From Pseudomonas moorei (lineage in GTDB: Bacteria > Pseudomonadota > Gammaproteobacteria > Pseudomonadales > Pseudomonadaceae), in the NCBI RefSeq assembly GCF_008801475.1, contig NZ_VZPP01000005.1, forward strand, positions 310,001 to 374,000: DNA of 64,000 bases. Reading direction: 5' to 3'. The stretch's first letter is position 1. Each line of letters opens with the position of its first letter. Below are positions 1 through 9,221 of the stretch, in pieces. The position numbers were made by a program, and so were the translations under genes. A model generated the notes under the pieces. The model worked only from the letters and a program-made list of their open reading frames with translations. It was not told the DNA's origin and searched no databases.

Positions 1-3000
1 GCCGACCACGGCACCGACGATGTTGCGGTTGACGTAGACGTTACCGGCGTTGACGTTGTCGATCACCTTGGCGATGGTCTCGTCGATGCGGGTATGCACG
101 CCCAGCGTCAGGCCGTAACCGGAAGCGTTGATCTGAGCGATCAGTTGATCGATGTCTTTGCGCTTGTAGCGAACCACGTGCAGCACCGGGCCGAAGATCT
201 CCCGTTGCAGTTCGTCGAAGCTTTCCAGTTCGATCAGCGTTGGCATCACGAAGGTGCCGCGTTTGATTTCTTCGGCGTCGGCGATGGCCACTTGGTACAC
301 GCTGCGACCTTTGTCGCGCATGGCCTGGATGTGCTTCTCGATGCCGGCCTTGGCTTCGGCGTCGATCACCGGGCCGATGTCCACGGACAGGCGCTCGGGG
401 TTGCCGAGGCGACTTTCAGCCATGGCGCCCTTGAGCATTTCGATGACACGGTCGGCGGAATCTTCCTGCAGGCACAGAACCCGCAGGGCCGAGCAACGCT
501 GGCCGGCGCTGTCGAAGGCCGACGAAACGACGTCGATCACCACTTGTTCGGTCAGTGCCGATGAGTCGACGATCATCGCGTTCTGGCCACCGGTTTCGGC
601 GATCAGCGGAATCGGACGACCCTGGTTGTCGAGGCGGCCGGCGATGTTGCGTTGCAGCAGGCGAGCGACTTCGGTGGAACCGGTGAACATCACGCCCTTG
701 ACGCGATCATCGCCCACCAGGCCGGCACCGACGGTCTCGCCGCGGCCCGGCAGCAGTTGCAGCACGCCTTCCGGAATGCCGGCTTCGAGCAGCAAACGCA
801 CGGCTTGAGCGGCGACCAGCGGGGTCTGTTCCGCAGGCTTGGCCAATACCGGGTTGCCGGCTGCCAGCGCAGCGGCGACCTGGCCGCTGAAGATCGCCAG
901 CGGGAAGTTCCACGGGCTGATGCACACAACCGGGCCCAGCGGACGGTGCGCGTCGTTGGTGAAATCGTTGCGCGCCTGCACTGCGTAGTAACGCAGGAAG
1001 TCCACGGCTTCACGCACTTCGGCGATGGCGTTGGCGAAGGTCTTGCCGGCTTCGCGAGCCAGCAGGCCCATCAGCGGCTGGATCTCGCCTTCCATCAAGT
1101 CGGCGGCACGTTCCAGGATCGCGGCGCGCTCGGCGGGCGGGGTGGCCTGCCAGATCGGTGCGGCGTTCAGCGCGCACTGGATGGCGTTGTCGACGTCTTC
1201 GACGGTGGCTTCCTGCACGTGGCCGACCACGTCACGTAGATCGGACGGGTTCAGGACCGGCGCAGGTGTTTCAGTGCTGGAGGCACAACCGAGCATCGGC
1301 GCGGCTTTCCAGTTGTTATGCGCAGTCGCCAGCAGGGCGCAGGACAGGGAGGCCAGGCGATGTTCGTTGGCCATGTCGATGCCGCTGGAGTTGGCGCGCT
1401 CGGTGCCGTACAGGTCACGCGGCAGCGGAATGCGCGGGTGCGGCAGGCCGAAGCCGCCTTCCAGCGTTGCCATCTGCTCGATGCTGGCCACTGGATCGGC
1501 CACCAGCTCCTGAATCGAAATCGACTGGTCGGCAATGCGGTTGACGAACGAAGTGTTCGCGCCGTTTTCCAGCAGGCGACGTACCAGGTACGCCAGCAGG
1601 GTTTCGTGCGTACCGACCGGAGCGTACACGCGGCACGGACGGTTCAGCTTGCCCTCGGAGACCTTGCCTACGACCTGTTCGTACAGCGGTTCACCCATGC
1701 CGTGCAGGCACTGGAACTCGTACTGGCCCGGGTAATAGTTCTGACCGGCGATGTGATAAATGGCCGACAGGGTGTGGGCGTTGTGCGTGGCGAACTGCGG
1801 GTAGATGACTTCCGGCACCGACAGCAGTTTGCGTGCGCAAGCGATGTAGGACACGTCGGTGTACACCTTGCGGGTGTAGACCGGATAGCCTTCCAGGCCT
1901 TCGACCTGGGCGCGCTTGATTTCGCTGTCCCAGTACGCGCCTTTTACCAGGCGGATCATCAGGCGATGACGGCTGCGGCGAGCCAGGTCGATCACGTAGT
2001 CGATTACATACGGGCAGCGCTTCTGATAAGCCTGGATCACGAAGCCGATGCCGTTCCAGCCGGTCAGTTGCGGCTCGAAACACAGGCGCTCGAGCAGATC
2101 CAGCGACAGCTCGAGGCGGTCGGCTTCTTCGGCGTCGATGTTCAGGCCGATGTCGTATTGCTTGGCCAGCAGGGTCAGCGAGAGCAGGCGCGGGTACAGC
2201 TCGTCCATCACGCGCTCGTATTGCGCGCGGCTGTAGCGCGGGTGCAAGGCCGACAGCTTGATCGAGATGCCCGGGCCTTCATAAATCCCGCGACCGTGGG
2301 ACGCCTTGCCGATCGAGTGGATGGCTTGTTCGTACGAGGCCAGGTACTTCTGGGCGTCGTGTTCGGTCAGCGCGGCTTCGCCGAGCATGTCGTAGGAATA
2401 ACGGAAGCCCTTGGCTTCGAACTTGCTGGCGTTGGCCAGGGCTTCGGCGATGGTTTCACCGGTGACGAACTGCTCGCCCATCAGGCGCATCGCCATGTCG
2501 ACGCCCTTGCGGATCATCGGCTCGCCGCTCTTGCCGATGATGCGGCTCAGGGACGAGGTCAGGCCTGTTTCGTTATGGGTAGAGACCAGTTTGCCGGTCA
2601 GCAACAGACCCCAGGTCGCGGCGTTGACGAACAGCGAAGGGCTGTTGCCCAGGTGTGGCTGCCAGTTGCCGGTGCTGATCTTGTCGCGGATCAGCGCGTC
2701 ACGAGTGCCTTTGTCCGGGATGCGCAGCAGCGCTTCGGCCAGGCACATCAGCGCCACGCCTTCCTGGGACGACAGGGAAAATTCCTGCAGCAGGCCTTGA
2801 ACAATACCGGCACGACCGCCAGCGCTCTTCTGATTGCGCAGTTTTTCGGCAATCGAGGCGGCGAGTTTGTTGGTGGCTTCGGCCATCGGTGCCGGCAGGC
2901 GAGCCTGCTCGATCAGCATTGGCACCACTTCCGGTTCCGGACGACGGTACGCAGCGGTGATCGAGGCGCGCAGCACCGATTGCGGCAAGATGCTTTCGGC

Positions 3001-3237
3001 GAATTCGAGGAAGCACTGGTGCGCGTGGTCGACATGGACTTCGCCCGTGTCGTCAGCGTCCTTGCTGGTCAAACCGTTCAGCTCGGTCAGGGTTGCACCA
3101 CCCTCGAGTTTCTCCAGGTAATTGAAAATTGCCTGCTTGATCAGCCAGTGCGGCGTTCGATCAATCGAGGTCGCGGCGGCCTTGAGGCGTTCGCGGGTCG
3201 GTTCATCAAGTTTGACCCCAAGGGTGGTGGTAGCCAT
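1..3237 (-). CDS. putA: Trifunctional proline utilisation protein PutA (C-terminal part missing at window edge)
   Basis: PutA oxidises proline to glutamate: an FAD proline dehydrogenase makes P5C and an NAD aldehyde dehydrogenase oxidises it. The start ATG (complement of 3235-3237) gives [20 protein letters not shown], a ribbon-helix-helix DNA-binding N-terminus, so this is the autoregulating form. The proline dehydrogenase barrel follows in the middle, then the aldehyde dehydrogenase domain with its PWNFPLAIF cofactor segment and catalytic cysteine in [10 protein letters not shown]. About 1079 codons are present of the roughly 1310 usual; the left edge cuts the gene. It is divergent from putP and five GTTGCA-type sites lie between them, consistent with PutA repressing both genes without proline. 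Identity is secure. Confidence 0.97.
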   Translation of the reverse strand, partial: MATTTLGVKLDEPTRERLKAAATSIDRTPHWLIKQAIFNYLEKLEGGATLTELNGLTSKDADDTGEVHVDHAHQCFLEFAESILPQSVLRASITAAYRRPEPEVVPMLIEQARLPAPMAEATNKLAASIAEKLRNQKSAGGRAGIVQGLLQEFSLSSQEGVALMCLAEALLRIPDKGTRDALIRDKISTGNWQPHLGNSPSLFVNAATWGLLLTGKLVSTHNETGLTSSLSRIIGKSGEPMIRKGVDMAMRLMGEQFVTGETIAEALANASKFEAKGFRYSYDMLGEAALTEHDAQKYLASYEQAIHSIGKASHGRGIYEGPGISIKLSALHPRYSRAQYERVMDELYPRLLSLTLLAKQYDIGLNIDAEEADRLELSLDLLERLCFEPQLTGWNGIGFVIQAYQKRCPYVIDYVIDLARRSRHRLMIRLVKGAYWDSEIKRAQVEGLEGYPVYTRKVYTDVSYIACARKLLSVPEVIYPQFATHNAHTLSAIYHIAGQNYYPGQYEFQCLHGMGEPLYEQVVGKVSEGKLNRPCRVYAPVGTHETLLAYLVRRLLENGANTSFVNRIADQSISIQELVADPVASIEQMATLEGGFGLPHPRIPLPRDLYGTERANSSGIDMANEHRLASLSCALLATAHNNWKAAPMLGCASSTETPAPVLNPSDLRDVVGHVQEATVEDVDNAIQCALNAAPIWQATPPAERAAILERAADLMEGEIQPLMGLLAREAGKTFANAIAEVREAVDFLRYYAVQARNDFTNDAHRPLGPVVCISPWNFPLAIFSGQVAAALAAGNPVLAKPAEQTPLVAAQAVRLLLEAGIPEGVLQLLPGRGETVGAGLVGDDRVKGVMFTGSTEVARLLQRNIAGRLDNQGRPIPLIAETGGQNAMIVDSSALTEQVVIDVVSSAFDSAGQRCSALRVLCLQEDSADRVIEMLKGAMAESRLGNPERLSVDIGPVIDAEAKAGIEKHIQAMRDKGRSVYQVAIADAEEIKRGTFVMPTLIELESFDELQREIFGPVLHVVRYKRKDIDQLIAQINASGYGLTLGVHTRIDETIAKVIDNVNAGNVYVNRNIVGAVVG

Positions 3238-3309
3238 GTTTTTATCCTCATGTTTGCCACGACTGCGTGGCATCAGCTGGCGGCAAGATTAGCCGCGCGC
3301 CGAAAGAGG

Positions 3310-3549
3310 TGCAACCGGGTGCAACCCTTTTTTTGTCGGAATATTAAGCAGCTCGTCAGGAAATAAATTCTGGTACGAACGTACTGCGCCTGCTTGGTGC
3401 TTTTGCTTCTATCGCGTCGTATCTACTGCGCTAAAAGGGAGCAAAAAAGCCTGCATTTCCTGAAAATCCGATTAGGTGCAACTAATTCTCCAGAAATGGG
3501 TTGCACCTTATTTGCTTTGTTGAATAGCATTCGCGCCCCAAGGTGCAAC
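3310..3549. promoter_or_regulatory. PutA operator array between putA and putP
   Basis: Five exact copies of GTTGCA or its complement TGCAAC lie in the divergent putA-putP gap at 3310-3315, 3320-3325, 3477-3482, 3500-3505 and 3544-3549. Most sit in an extended AGGTGCAACC-like context. A sixth, degenerate copy (AGGTGCACC) is at 3564-3572. GTTGCA is the published core of the E. coli PutA operator, and this PutA has the N-terminal ribbon-helix-helix domain. I infer that PutA binds here to control both genes. Two copies are near putA (10 bp apart, about one helical turn) and three are nearer putP. Confidence 0.8.
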
Positions 3550-3700
3550 CCGTCAAAAAAGACAGGTGCACCGGCTGATGGCTTTCCTGGGGAAACATCA
3601 GTCATAAATGCGCGGGATCCCGGATCGTCTGTCAAACGTCGTCGTTTGCGAGCGGTTCACCAGCCGCCGCTACATAAAAACAAAGCCAGGGCGTAACTTA

Positions 3701-5185
3701 ATGAGCGTAAGCAATCCAACCCTGATCACATTCGTGATCTACATCGCAGCCATGGTGCTGATCGGCTTCATGGCCTATCGCTCCACCAACAACCTTTCTG
3801 ACTACATTCTCGGCGGTCGTAGCCTGGGCAGCGTCGTTACGGCATTGTCCGCGGGCGCATCCGACATGAGCGGCTGGTTGCTGATGGGCCTGCCGGGCGC
3901 CATCTACATGTCCGGTCTGTCCGAAAGCTGGATCGCCGTCGGCCTGATCATCGGTGCCTACCTGAACTGGCTGTTCGTCGCCGGCCGTCTGCGCGTGCAG
4001 ACCGAGCACAACGGCGATGCCCTGACCCTGCCGGACTACTTCGCCAGCCGTTTCGAAGATAAAAGCGGGCTGCTGCGGATCATCTCTGCGGTCGTGATCC
4101 TGGTGTTCTTCACCATCTACTGCGCCTCCGGCATCGTGGCCGGTGCCCGTCTGTTCGAAAGCACCTTCGGCATGTCCTACGAGACCGCGCTGTGGGCCGG
4201 TGCTGCGGCGACGATTGCCTACACCTTCGTGGGCGGTTTCCTGGCGGTGAGCTGGACGGACACCGTACAAGCCACCCTGATGATTTTTGCCCTGTTGCTG
4301 ACGCCGATCATCGTGCTGCTGGCCACCGGTGGCGTCGATACCACGTTCCTGGCCATCGAAGCGCAAGATCCAAGCAACTTCGACATGCTCAAGGGCACGA
4401 CCTTCATCGGCATCATCTCGCTGATGGGCTGGGGCCTGGGCTACTTCGGTCAGCCGCACATCCTGGCGCGTTTCATGGCGGCGGATTCGGTCAAATCGAT
4501 TGCCAACGCCCGTCGCATCTCCATGACCTGGATGATCCTGTGCCTGGGCGGCACCGTCGCCGTAGGCTTCTTCGGTATCGCCTATTTCTCGGCTCACCCT
4601 GACGTGGCCGGTGCCGTGACCGAAAACCACGAGCGCGTGTTCATCGAACTGGCGAAAATCCTGTTCAACCCATGGGTGGCCGGTGTCCTGCTGTCGGCGA
4701 TTCTGGCCGCGGTGATGAGCACCCTGAGCTGCCAGCTGCTGGTGTGCTCCAGCGCCCTGACCGAAGACTTCTACAAGACCTTCCTGCGTAAAAGCGCTTC
4801 TCAGGTTGAGCTGGTCTGGGTCGGCCGTGCCATGGTGCTGCTGGTTGCCCTGATCGCGATCGGTCTGGCGGCCAACCCGAGCAACCGCGTACTGGGCCTG
4901 GTGAGCTATGCCTGGGCCGGTTTCGGTGCTGCGTTCGGTCCGGTCGTGCTGATCTCGGTGATCTGGAAAGACATGACCCGCAACGGCGCACTGGCCGGTA
5001 TCCTGGTCGGCGCGATCACCGTGATCGTGTGGAAACACTTCGAACTGCTGGGCCTGTACGAAATCATCCCTGGTTTCATCTTCGCCAGCCTGGCGATCTA
5101 CATTGTCAGCAAGCTGGGTAATCCGACCAGCGGCATGCTTTCGCGCTTCGCTGCTGCCGAGGCCGATTTCCGTCTGAACAAGTGA
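3701..5185 (+). CDS. putP: Sodium/proline symporter PutP
   Basis: An inner-membrane Na+/proline symporter of the SSS family that supplies substrate to PutA. The product is 494 residues, close to the family size, with the usual many hydrophobic helices. The motif SAGASDMSGW puts Asp55 and Ser57 at the positions known for Na+ binding and transport in E. coli PutP. The start at 3701 (MSVSNPTLITF) is preferred over an upstream in-frame start because the alignment-like N-terminus begins here. Its Shine-Dalgarno is weak. It is divergent from putA and followed by a strong terminator. Confidence 0.96.
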   Translation: MSVSNPTLITFVIYIAAMVLIGFMAYRSTNNLSDYILGGRSLGSVVTALSAGASDMSGWLLMGLPGAIYMSGLSESWIAVGLIIGAYLNWLFVAGRLRVQTEHNGDALTLPDYFASRFEDKSGLLRIISAVVILVFFTIYCASGIVAGARLFESTFGMSYETALWAGAAATIAYTFVGGFLAVSWTDTVQATLMIFALLLTPIIVLLATGGVDTTFLAIEAQDPSNFDMLKGTTFIGIISLMGWGLGYFGQPHILARFMAADSVKSIANARRISMTWMILCLGGTVAVGFFGIAYFSAHPDVAGAVTENHERVFIELAKILFNPWVAGVLLSAILAAVMSTLSCQLLVCSSALTEDFYKTFLRKSASQVELVWVGRAMVLLVALIAIGLAANPSNRVLGLVSYAWAGFGAAFGPVVLISVIWKDMTRNGALAGILVGAITVIVWKHFELLGLYEIIPGFIFASLAIYIVSKLGNPTSGMLSRFAAAEADFRLNK

Positions 5186-5223
5186 TAGGCGATGGGGAGA
5201 GCGCTTCCCATCTTTGATAAAAG

Positions 5224-5260
5224 AACGGCTCGCAGCCTAAAGGTGCGAGCCGTTTTTTTT
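5224..5260 (+). terminator. Rho-independent terminator of putP
   Basis: An 11-bp stem, AACGGCTCGCA at 5224-5234 pairing with TGCGAGCCGTT at 5244-5254, is followed by a T run. It lies 38 bases after the putP stop. No gene is visible from here to 5472. Confidence 0.93.
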
Positions 5261-5472
5261 GAGCCGAGCCCAAAAAACAGCCATTGACCTCCCTACATCC
5301 GTGGTCCTTTTCACGATTGGTTGTGAGACCTTTCCTGATTTTCTCGGCCATCTTGAGTTTCCTTTCTCTCCACGTACTTTGCGTCAGCACACTCATTCCA
5401 AGTCGGTGTAACGCATCGTTATCAGTGGCGCGCTTCCCATGACCGGGGCGCCAAGAGAAAGGGAGATCAGCA

Positions 5473-6882
5473 ATGGCAAAGGGATACTTCATTCGCGAGC
5501 ATGACAAGACGACCTGCGGTGGCAAGGTTCTGGAGGCCGATACCAACGTCATGATGTTTGGCATTGCCCATGCTCGTGTGGGGGATCGGGTTTCCTGTGG
5601 CAAGGACAACAGAACCTATGTCATTGAGGGCGGTGTTTCGTACATCGAGAGTAACGGAAGGTTGGTGGCGGGCTCGCTGGACAGCTACAGCAGCTGCCCC
5701 TGCAAAGCCGAGCTGATCCCATCGTTTTTCACGGGTACCTACGAGTCCAGCCGCAGTGCTGCGCCGCACGCCATGCGGACCGCCACACCACAAGCCACGT
5801 CAGTCACCAGCCACCCGGCGCCACGCTCATCGGGCTTCGCGCCTGCGCCAAACCCTCCTTCGTCGATGCTCGGCAACAGCGCACAGGTAGCAGAACCTGG
5901 CTTCTACATCGTGCCCAAAAGCACCACCCGCGAACAGCTCGAAGCGTCGCTGTTCACCCTGCGCGACCCGGCGGTGATGGGCAAATTCAAGCTGCTCAAT
6001 CCCAACCAGCGCGACGTCAAAGCCGGCTCGATGATTGTGTTGGGCGATCCCAGCAATCATCAATGCACACGACAAGAAGCCTTGCTCATGGAGGTCGCGG
6101 CCAGGACCAACCAGATCCTTGAAGCGCTCAACCCGGAAGAGGCGGATTTCATGGTGCAACACCGTGATGCCATCCAGACCATTCTGGGCTTTGGTTCGAA
6201 CGCTATTGGCATCGGGGCGAGTATTTTCAAGAACAACCTGGACAACGTAGGCAATGCCTTGAGGGATATTGAAGTTTTGCAACAGCAGACGCTCCAAAGA
6301 GACGGACACCTGCGTTCGCCGACATTTTTTGCAGAACGTCAACGGCTGCTCGCACAACTAAACAGCCATATGACGGCACTGACCCGCAAGGGCATTGGAT
6401 TCCCTGACCACATTAACTTGAAAAAAATGCTTGGTATTTCCAGCCAAAGCCTGGTCCACCACTGGACCAATGCAAGTCCCGGGGGGCAAATCCCAGGTTA
6501 CGCCACTCATCTTGAAGGTGTGGCGAAGGCTTCTAAATACGTTCAGTACGGCGGTTGGGTAGGGACTGCCGTCGGCGGAGGAGTATCTGCCATGAAGGTG
6601 CAGGATGTGTGTACAGCTGGAAATACCCAGGCTTGCGAGCGTGTTAGATTCACTGAGGCAGGTAGCTTTGCTGGCGGAATCATGGGAGGTGCCGTTGTAG
6701 GTGCAACGTTGTCAGTTGAGACAACCGGCAGGTTCTGTATTGCGCTCGGGGCACCTAATGGTGGTTTTGGGACCGGGATATGCACCGCAGTAGCGGTAGC
6801 AACAGGGGCTTTGGTCGGGGGAGCAGCAGGCAGCGGGTTTGGCGAGTGGATCGGTGACGTTATCTACGAGGCGACGAGATGA
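5473..6882 (+). CDS. PAAR-domain type VI secretion effector with glycine-zipper C-terminus (predicted pore-forming toxin)
   Basis: A 469-residue protein. Residues 1-85 form a PAAR domain (starting MAKGYFIREHDKTTCGG), which caps the VgrG spike of the type VI secretion system. A proline/serine linker (about 95-140) and a LysM-like stretch (FYIVPKSTTREQLE to AGSMIVLGDP, about 142-195) follow, then a helical region. The last 130 residues contain Gly/Ala-rich hydrophobic segments (GGIMGGAVVGATL, GALVGGAAGSGFGEW) resembling a glycine zipper. A GGGAG Shine-Dalgarno lies at 5461-5465. The 4-base overlap with the next gene (ATGA at 6879) and that gene's two membrane helices suggest an effector/immunity pair. 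The toxin could resemble P. aeruginosa Tse4, which depolarises the membrane; that is inference. No other T6SS gene is in the window, so this is an orphan effector locus. Confidence 0.72.
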   Translation: MAKGYFIREHDKTTCGGKVLEADTNVMMFGIAHARVGDRVSCGKDNRTYVIEGGVSYIESNGRLVAGSLDSYSSCPCKAELIPSFFTGTYESSRSAAPHAMRTATPQATSVTSHPAPRSSGFAPAPNPPSSMLGNSAQVAEPGFYIVPKSTTREQLEASLFTLRDPAVMGKFKLLNPNQRDVKAGSMIVLGDPSNHQCTRQEALLMEVAARTNQILEALNPEEADFMVQHRDAIQTILGFGSNAIGIGASIFKNNLDNVGNALRDIEVLQQQTLQRDGHLRSPTFFAERQRLLAQLNSHMTALTRKGIGFPDHINLKKMLGISSQSLVHHWTNASPGGQIPGYATHLEGVAKASKYVQYGGWVGTAVGGGVSAMKVQDVCTAGNTQACERVRFTEAGSFAGGIMGGAVVGATLSVETTGRFCIALGAPNGGFGTGICTAVAVATGALVGGAAGSGFGEWIGDVIYEATR

Positions 6883-7262
6883 GTACAGTATCGATGATAT
6901 TCGGTGCTCTCGGTGGCGTAATTCTCCTACTGATGTTCGTCTGGCTCGTAGTGGCACTTCATATGGCCTACACCAAGATGGATGCACTCTTTCAGTATCT
7001 GAAAAACAGCCCGGCAATTACTGTTCTCGCTTTCTGGAAGCACGCAGGGCCATCGGGGCGGTTGAGGATGATCGGCAATATTGCCCATTACGTCTCGTCA
7101 CCACGTAGAGGTATCGAAAACGGCACCATCAGTGCCGAAGACATAGAAAATCTTCCAGCGCCAATCAAGCGCAAGCTGGTTATTTTGCGACGCAGCGTAG
7201 TATTACTTTCAGGGTCATTAGTGTTGCTGTGGTGCATTGCGAAAATTTTTGGCCTTAGGTAA
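6879..7262 (+). CDS. Predicted membrane immunity protein for the PAAR effector
   Basis: A 127-residue protein whose ATG overlaps the effector's TGA stop (ATGA), indicating translational coupling. Two strongly hydrophobic stretches, about residues 8-28 and 103-123, predict two membrane helices with a charged middle part (LRMIGNIAHYVSSPRRG, then acidic EDIENLPAPIKRK). I do not recognise its family. Position, coupling and topology fit an immunity protein placed in the inner membrane, where a pore-forming effector would act. Alternatives include an accessory chaperone, but size and topology favour immunity. Confidence 0.55.
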   Translation: MSTVSMIFGALGGVILLLMFVWLVVALHMAYTKMDALFQYLKNSPAITVLAFWKHAGPSGRLRMIGNIAHYVSSPRRGIENGTISAEDIENLPAPIKRKLVILRRSVVLLSGSLVLLWCIAKIFGLR

Positions 7263-7506
7263 TGACATCTAGTCAGCCTGACCTCTCAACCGGATCCTGT
7301 AGCCCTGCACTGCAGTCTCTTAGCGTTACTCGCCGGCATGAACTGGTGCCGTAAGGCAGGTTGCAGAGGACGCTATGGCGCAGTGGGTATTTGTTGTGGA
7401 TGGGGGTCGCTGCGAAATTTCCGGGCAAGGTCTTCGGACATTTCCTTCAACGTAACGGTTTCCGTGAACTGTTGAAGCTTCGGTTTCATGGGTAGTCTTT
7501 GGCGGT
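7263..7506. other. Gene-free stretch after the effector/immunity pair
   Basis: No convincing coding region is seen. A 38-codon minus-strand frame (7373-7489) begins MKPKLQQFTETVTLKE, but it lacks a ribosome-binding site and I do not recognise it. The structured leader of the next gene begins at about 7507. Confidence 0.4.
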
Positions 7507-7743
7507 CACTGACCATTCAGTGGTGGGGTGTAGGAACCCTTCAAGACCAGTTGAAACGCTTTGGCGTCGACACCTGATTTGCGGCCACTAACGTGCGTCC
7601 GTAAGATCTGTTGCGGCGGCTGTGCGCGGGCACGCTTCGGCGTGGTCGAGTTCTCTGGTCTCGATATTCCTACCCCGCGTATGGCTGCCACCCAAGCCCG
7701 TAGGAAGGCCGATGGTAGCCCCGCTTCTACCAGAGGTTAAAAA
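7507..7743 (+). promoter_or_regulatory. Structured 5' leader RNA (candidate cis-regulatory element) upstream of a DUF3077-like gene
   Basis: The stretch folds into nested helices by eye. CACTGA/TCAGTG forms a hairpin at 7507-7522. GGGG-(TG bulge)-TAGGAA (7525-7536) pairs with TTCCTACCCC (7667-7676) as a closing helix. Inside it are TTCAA/TTGAA (7540-7555), a CACGC-TTCG-GCGTG hairpin with a UUCG tetraloop (7631-7644), and TCGAG/CTCGA (7646-7664). GGCTGCC (7683-7689) pairs with GGTAGCC (7714-7720) just before the AGAGG ribosome-binding site at 7732-7736. The 61-codon antisense frame here is a shadow. Function is unknown; a translational control leader is inferred. Confidence 0.55.
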
Positions 7744-7805
7744 ATGAAAACCATACATCCCGACCCCCCTACGAAAAACCGACCGCCCATCCCGACAGCC
7801 GCTTC

Positions 7806-8066
7806 ATGGCATTGACCAGCAACTGCAGCGACATGCCCACCCTGTTCGTCGACACCCACGCGCCACTCGATGTTTTGTATGACGCGGCCAATCACCGCAT
7901 TCGCGCCGTCACCCAGGTGCTTGAAAACCTGTCCATGCGCGGTTCGATCGAGTGCGAGTCGTTCATCCTCAGCGACTTCGCCTTGCTCTGCGCCATTTCG
8001 TTGCGCGATGGTTGCGATGTGCTGGATGTGGTTGGGAGGCGGTTGCGGGCTCGGCCTGCGCAGTAG
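7806..8066 (+). CDS. DUF3077-like small Pseudomonas protein, 5' end apparently frameshifted
   Basis: Eighty-six residues starting MALTSNCSDMPTLFVDTH, followed by a helical region ending near VLDVVGRRLRARPAQ. The size and the PLFxV-then-two-helices layout resemble the small DUF3077-type Pseudomonas proteins, whose function is unknown. A good ribosome-binding site (AGAGG, 7732-7736) and ATG lie at 7744, reading MKTIHPDP, but that frame stops at 7813. If the C6 run at 7764-7769 had one more C, 7744 would read continuously into this frame as MKTIHPDPPYEKPTAHPDSRF. So the gene is either recently frameshifted, carries a sequence error, or starts internally at 7806. The internal ATG has no clear Shine-Dalgarno. 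Confidence 0.5.
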   Translation: MALTSNCSDMPTLFVDTHAPLDVLYDAANHRIRAVTQVLENLSMRGSIECESFILSDFALLCAISLRDGCDVLDVVGRRLRARPAQ

Positions 8067-8081
8067 CATCGAGCACGGTTC

Positions 8082-8176
8082 GGTGGCGAGGGAGCGTGCG
8101 GTGTGTCAGTTGAAACACGATTGGCAGGTCTTGGGGCTGCTTCGCAACCCAGCGGGAGCCAGCTCCTTCGCCACAG
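8082..8176. repeat. REP doublet (inverted pair)
   Basis: GGTGGCGAGGGAGC at 8082-8095 faces AGCTCCTTCGCCACA at 8161-8175 in inverted orientation, the arrangement of a Pseudomonas REPIN. It lies between the DUF3077-like gene and rlmJ. Confidence 0.7.
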
Positions 8177-8258
8177 TGGTTGGGTGAACCACTCTGTCGC
8201 CAACCCCTGACTTGCCGGCCGGTAAAAGGTAAACTTCCCGGCCTTCGCAGGAGCAGCC

Positions 8259-9098
8259 ATGAATTATCGTCACGCCTTCCATGCCGGCAATCACGCCGAT
8301 GTGTTCAAACACCTGACCTTGACCCGCCTCATCGCCCTGATGTCGCGCAAGGAGCAGCCGTTTGCCTATCTCGACACCCACGCCGGCATTGGTCTGTATG
8401 ACCTTCAGGGCGATCAGGCCAGTCGTACCGGTGAGTACCTGGAGGGCATTGCGCGTTTGTGGGATCAGCCGGATCTGCCGATCCTGACCGCCGATTACAT
8501 GCAGGTGCTGCACGAAATGAACCCGGATGGGCAGTTGCGCTATTACCCGGGCTCGCCGGAGCTGGCGCGGCGTCTGACCCGTCCGCAGGATCGCGTGCTG
8601 CTCAATGAGAAGCACCCGGAAGACGGCGTACTGCTCAAGGACAACATGGCCGGTGATCGTCGGGTCAAAGTACACCTGGGCGAAGGCTGGCATGTGCCGC
8701 GTGCGATGTTGCCGGTGCAAGAGAAGCGAGCGGTGATGTTGATTGATCCGCCGTTCGAGAAGCTCGATGAGATGCAGCGCTGCGCCGCGTCCTTGAAAGA
8801 GGCGATTGGCCGGATGCGGCAAACCGTGGCGGCGATCTGGTACCCGGTGAAGGATCAGCGTGCGTTGCGCCGTTTCTATCAGGACCTGGCCGGTACGGGC
8901 GCGCCGAAGTTGCTGCGGGTGGAGCTGCTGGTGCATCCGTTGGATACGCCCAACAGCCTGAACGGTTCCGGGCTGGCGATTGCCAATCCGCCGTGGGGGC
9001 TGGAGGAAGAGTTGCGTGAGTTGCTGCCGTGGTTGTCCGAGAAGCTTGGGCAGACCCAGGGCGGGTGGCGCATGGATTGGTTGATTGCCGAGAGTTGA
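8259..9098 (+). CDS. rlmJ: 23S rRNA (adenine-2030-N6)-methyltransferase RlmJ
   Basis: A SAM-dependent enzyme that methylates N6 of A2030 in 23S rRNA. The N-terminus MNYRHAFHAGNHADVFKH is the RlmJ signature. YLDTHAGIGLYDL is the SAM-binding region and IDPPFE at about residue 161 is the catalytic DPPF-type motif of N6-adenine methyltransferases. The length (279) matches the family. A GCAGGAGC Shine-Dalgarno precedes the ATG. Next to msrA, as in P. aeruginosa. Confidence 0.95.
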   Translation: MNYRHAFHAGNHADVFKHLTLTRLIALMSRKEQPFAYLDTHAGIGLYDLQGDQASRTGEYLEGIARLWDQPDLPILTADYMQVLHEMNPDGQLRYYPGSPELARRLTRPQDRVLLNEKHPEDGVLLKDNMAGDRRVKVHLGEGWHVPRAMLPVQEKRAVMLIDPPFEKLDEMQRCAASLKEAIGRMRQTVAAIWYPVKDQRALRRFYQDLAGTGAPKLLRVELLVHPLDTPNSLNGSGLAIANPPWGLEEELRELLPWLSEKLGQTQGGWRMDWLIAES

Positions 9099-9105
9099 TT
9101 CTGTA

Positions 9106-9209
9106 CCTGTAGGAGCGAGCTTGCTCGCGAAGGTCGTGAACGATAACGCGTAAACCCGGATGCTTCGCGGTGCACCCGGGTTTTTCGCGAGCAGGCTCGC
9201 TCCTACAGG
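9106..9209. repeat. REPIN: inverted REP pair
   Basis: CCTGTAGGAGCGAGCTTGCT at 9106-9125 is mirrored by the inverted copy ending CGCTCCTACAGG at 9209. The spacer between the arms holds the rlmJ terminator. It sits between the convergent genes rlmJ and msrA. Confidence 0.88.
9152..9185 (+). terminator. Rho-independent terminator of rlmJ inside a REPIN
   Basis: AAACCCGG (9152-9159) pairs with CCGGGTTT (9176-9183), followed by more T residues, about 55 bases after the rlmJ stop. Confidence 0.75.
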
Positions 9210-9221
9210 TTTGTTGGCCGA

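Noticed and set aside
1318..3366. 682-codon plus-strand frame opposite putA
   Set aside because: Shadow of putA; no recognisable domain.
7373..7489. 38-codon minus-strand frame starting MKPKLQQFTETV
   Set aside because: No clear ribosome-binding site and no recognised homologue; kept only as a note in the gene-free stretch.
7506..7691. 61-codon minus-strand frame
   Set aside because: Coincides with the paired arms of the structured leader; composition looks like antisense of an RNA structure, and no ribosome-binding site was seen.
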